Below are positions 31,654 through 33,136 of a DNA stretch of 33,136 nucleotides, piece by piece; the stretch's first letter is position 1; every line of letters begins with the position of its first letter. The notes below the pieces were generated by a model. That model was not told where the DNA came from, did not search any database, and was given only the letters and a program-made list of their open reading frames with translations. Location of the stretch: assembly GCF_016463485.1 (NCBI RefSeq), contig NZ_JAEMRD010000022.1:1-33136 (forward strand). The letters are read 5' to 3'. Source of the stretch: Brevundimonas sp. Its GTDB lineage: Bacteria > Pseudomonadota > Alphaproteobacteria > Caulobacterales > Caulobacteraceae. A program made the position numbers and the translations under genes.

Positions 31654-33085
31654 CGCCCCCCTGATCCTCGTCGGACGATCCGGCCGCCGCCGGGGCGTCC
31701 TGGCCGCCAACCGGGCGGCTGTGGGGCTGGGCGCGCGGGTCGGTATGGCGGCGACCCAGGCCCAGGCTCTGATCCCCGGCCTTATCGTGCGCGATGCCGA
31801 TCCGACCGGCGACGCGGCGGCTCTCGACCGGCTCGCCGTCTGGGCCCTGCGTCGCTACGCGCCCGTATGCCAGGCCGATGGCGACGGTCTGGCCATCGAC
31901 GCCACCGGCGCCGCCCATCTCAAGGGCGGCGAGGCGGCGATGCTGGCGGACCTGCGGACACGCCTGTGCGGAGCGGGCATCGAGGCGGACGCAGCGATCG
32001 GCCCGACGTACGGCTCCGCCCACGCGGTGGTCCGGTTCCGCCGGGATATGCGGATCATAGATCCGGACACCGTCGATGCGGCGGTGGGGCCTCTGCCGCT
32101 GGCCGCCCTGCGTCTGCCTCCGGACTTGATCGTAAGCCTGAAGCGCATGGGTTTCGAGCGGGTGGCCGATGTGGCTCACCGCCCCCGCGCGCCCTTGCTC
32201 CACAGGTTCGGGCCGGACCTGGGCCGCCGACTGGACCAGGCCTACGGTCGAACAGACGAGCCGCTCCTGCCCGTTTCGGCGCCCGAGGTTCCCGCCGTCA
32301 CCCGGACTTTTGCCGAGCCCATCGGCGCGCCTGAGACCCTGGCCCGGTATGTGGGCGGCCTGGTGCATGAGCTGTGCGCCGTCCTTGAGACAGGCGGCCT
32401 AGGCGCGCGCCGGCTCGACTGGACCTGCGTCCGGGTCGACAACCGCATCGAAGCCGTCCGCGTGGGTCTGGCGCGTCCGGTTCGGGACGCCGCGAGGCTG
32501 ACCCGGTTGCTGACCGATCGGATTGAAACCATCGACCCCGGGTTCGGCATCGAGCGCATGACCCTCGCGGCGATCAGCGCCGAACCGCTCGACTGGCGTC
32601 CCGTCGGATCGACCTTGGGAGAGGCGACGCCCCCCGACCTGTCCGACCTGGTGGATGTCCTCGCCAATCGGATCGGACCGGGCCGTCTCTATCGGCTGAT
32701 GCCGGTTGAGAGCGACGTGCCCGAGCGGTCGACGCAGCGCGTCTCGCCGTTGGCGGCGGTCCCGGCGCTGGACTGGAGCCCTGATTGGCCCCGGCCCGCA
32801 CGCCTGTTTCGTCAGCCGGAACCCGTGGAGACCCTGGCCCTCCTGCCCGACAACCCGCCCTCCCATTTCACCTGGCGCGGCGTGCGGCGGCGCGTGGTGC
32901 GCGCGGACGGTCCTGAGCGCATCTTCGGCGAATGGCGGCGGCGCGACGCCGAGGTCTGGGCGGTGCGGGACTATTTCCAGGTCGAGGACGAGGCGGGGCG
33001 GCGGTTCTGGTTGTTCCGGGCCGGCGACGGCGAGGACGGTCGGACCGGGGCGCAGGCCTGGTTCATCCACGGGCTGTTCGGGTGA
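31568..33085 (+). CDS. imuB: ImuB, Y-family polymerase-like mutagenesis protein
   Basis: Protein of 505 aa beginning MRRVVSLYLPNWSVDRL, the typical ImuB start. The Y-family palm/finger region is recognisable (GLGARVGMAATQAQALIPGL, then DGLAIDATGAAHLKGGEAAMLADL) but lacks the catalytic acidic residues of true polymerases, as is known for ImuB. The C-terminus (RPARLFRQPEPVETL, then FTWRGVRRRVVRADGPERIFGEWW-like ending in FIHGLFG) is family-typical. ImuB tethers ImuA and DnaE2 to the sliding clamp. The ATG lies inside imuA (86-nt overlap); a longer frame from 31217 is only imuA in another frame. A dnaE2 gene is expected next. Confidence 0.93.
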   Translation: MRRVVSLYLPNWSVDRLRRDLGDDAPPPDAPLILVGRSGRRRGVLAANRAAVGLGARVGMAATQAQALIPGLIVRDADPTGDAAALDRLAVWALRRYAPVCQADGDGLAIDATGAAHLKGGEAAMLADLRTRLCGAGIEADAAIGPTYGSAHAVVRFRRDMRIIDPDTVDAAVGPLPLAALRLPPDLIVSLKRMGFERVADVAHRPRAPLLHRFGPDLGRRLDQAYGRTDEPLLPVSAPEVPAVTRTFAEPIGAPETLARYVGGLVHELCAVLETGGLGARRLDWTCVRVDNRIEAVRVGLARPVRDAARLTRLLTDRIETIDPGFGIERMTLAAISAEPLDWRPVGSTLGEATPPDLSDLVDVLANRIGPGRLYRLMPVESDVPERSTQRVSPLAAVPALDWSPDWPRPARLFRQPEPVETLALLPDNPPSHFTWRGVRRRVVRADGPERIFGEWRRRDAEVWAVRDYFQVEDEAGRRFWLFRAGDGEDGRTGAQAWFIHGLFG

Positions 33086-33136
33086 CCCCCGGACAAGACC
33101 AGGAATCACTGCGCCGATTTCGTCCGGCATGGCAGG
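33082..33136 (+). other. Start of a following gene, possibly dnaE2 (cut by window edge)
   Basis: After the imuB stop a frame is open to the window end, either from GTG at 33082 (overlapping the imuB stop as GTGA) or from ATG at 33129 (MA...). In most imuA-imuB cassettes dnaE2 comes next. Only 18 codons are visible and they do not yet show a DnaE2 motif, so this rests on context. Confidence 0.3.

Noticed and set aside
1..33136. Search for tRNA, rRNA, transposases, integrase or attachment sites
   Set aside because: None recognised by reading; no insertion-sequence genes or flanking duplications were seen around the trb insert.

Overview
The window is very GC-rich and reads as an alphaproteobacterial accessory region, probably from a Caulobacterales (Brevundimonas-like) or sphingomonad host. 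I base this on a trb-type conjugation operon, small alphaproteobacterial protein families, and a direct-repeat SOS box (GAAC-N7-GAAC) in front of an imuA-imuB mutagenesis cassette. The gene set is that of an integrative conjugative element or a conjugative plasmid. No integrase, replication gene or attachment site falls inside the window, so I cannot choose between the two.

Layout. Positions 1-14324 are on the minus strand and hold a transfer block. In transcription order it runs: secreted SNase-like nuclease, small DUF7662-like protein, TraG coupling protein, CopG/RHH protein, TrbB ATPase, a two-gene insert (5232-10069), TrbC, TrbD, TrbE, TrbJ and TrbL (cut by the left edge). The insert encodes a large NERD-nuclease/P-loop NTPase and an HNH/zinc-cluster protein. 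It splits trbB from trbC, which normally adjoin, and is a candidate defence module. Positions 14454-23511 are on the plus strand and hold a DNA-maintenance block: RadC, a Toprim protein, ParB, a methyltransferase/Strawberry-notch helicase fusion and two SSB-type proteins. Four of these genes have leaders with the same architecture, a GGAAGGG purine tract followed by nested hairpins at the ribosome-binding site, resembling the radC RNA motif.

Positions 23570-25619 (minus strand) hold a compact three-gene operon with stop/start overlaps: a graspetide (omega-ester peptide) precursor with four copies of a T-x-T-x-V-x-x-E-x-D-D-x-D core, an MvdC/MvdD-like ATP-grasp ligase, and a three-TM membrane protein. 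I consider this the most interesting system in the window. Divergent from it, a hairpin-rich leader of about 220 nt, including a well-packed three-way junction, precedes a DUF2493 (SLOG-like) gene. A candidate oriT (27041-27200) and a VirD2/TraI-like MOBP relaxase follow.

Positions 28598-33136 carry a small unknown gene plus a lipoprotein with their own promoter, an SRAP/YedK-type abasic-site protein (minus strand), and the SOS-boxed imuA-imuB pair. dnaE2 probably follows just past the right edge. Together the genes suggest a self-transmissible element that nicks at oriT, couples through TraG to a Trb type IV secretion channel, protects incoming single-stranded DNA with its own SSB, ParB and methyltransferase functions, and carries mutagenesis, putative defence and peptide-biosynthesis cargo.
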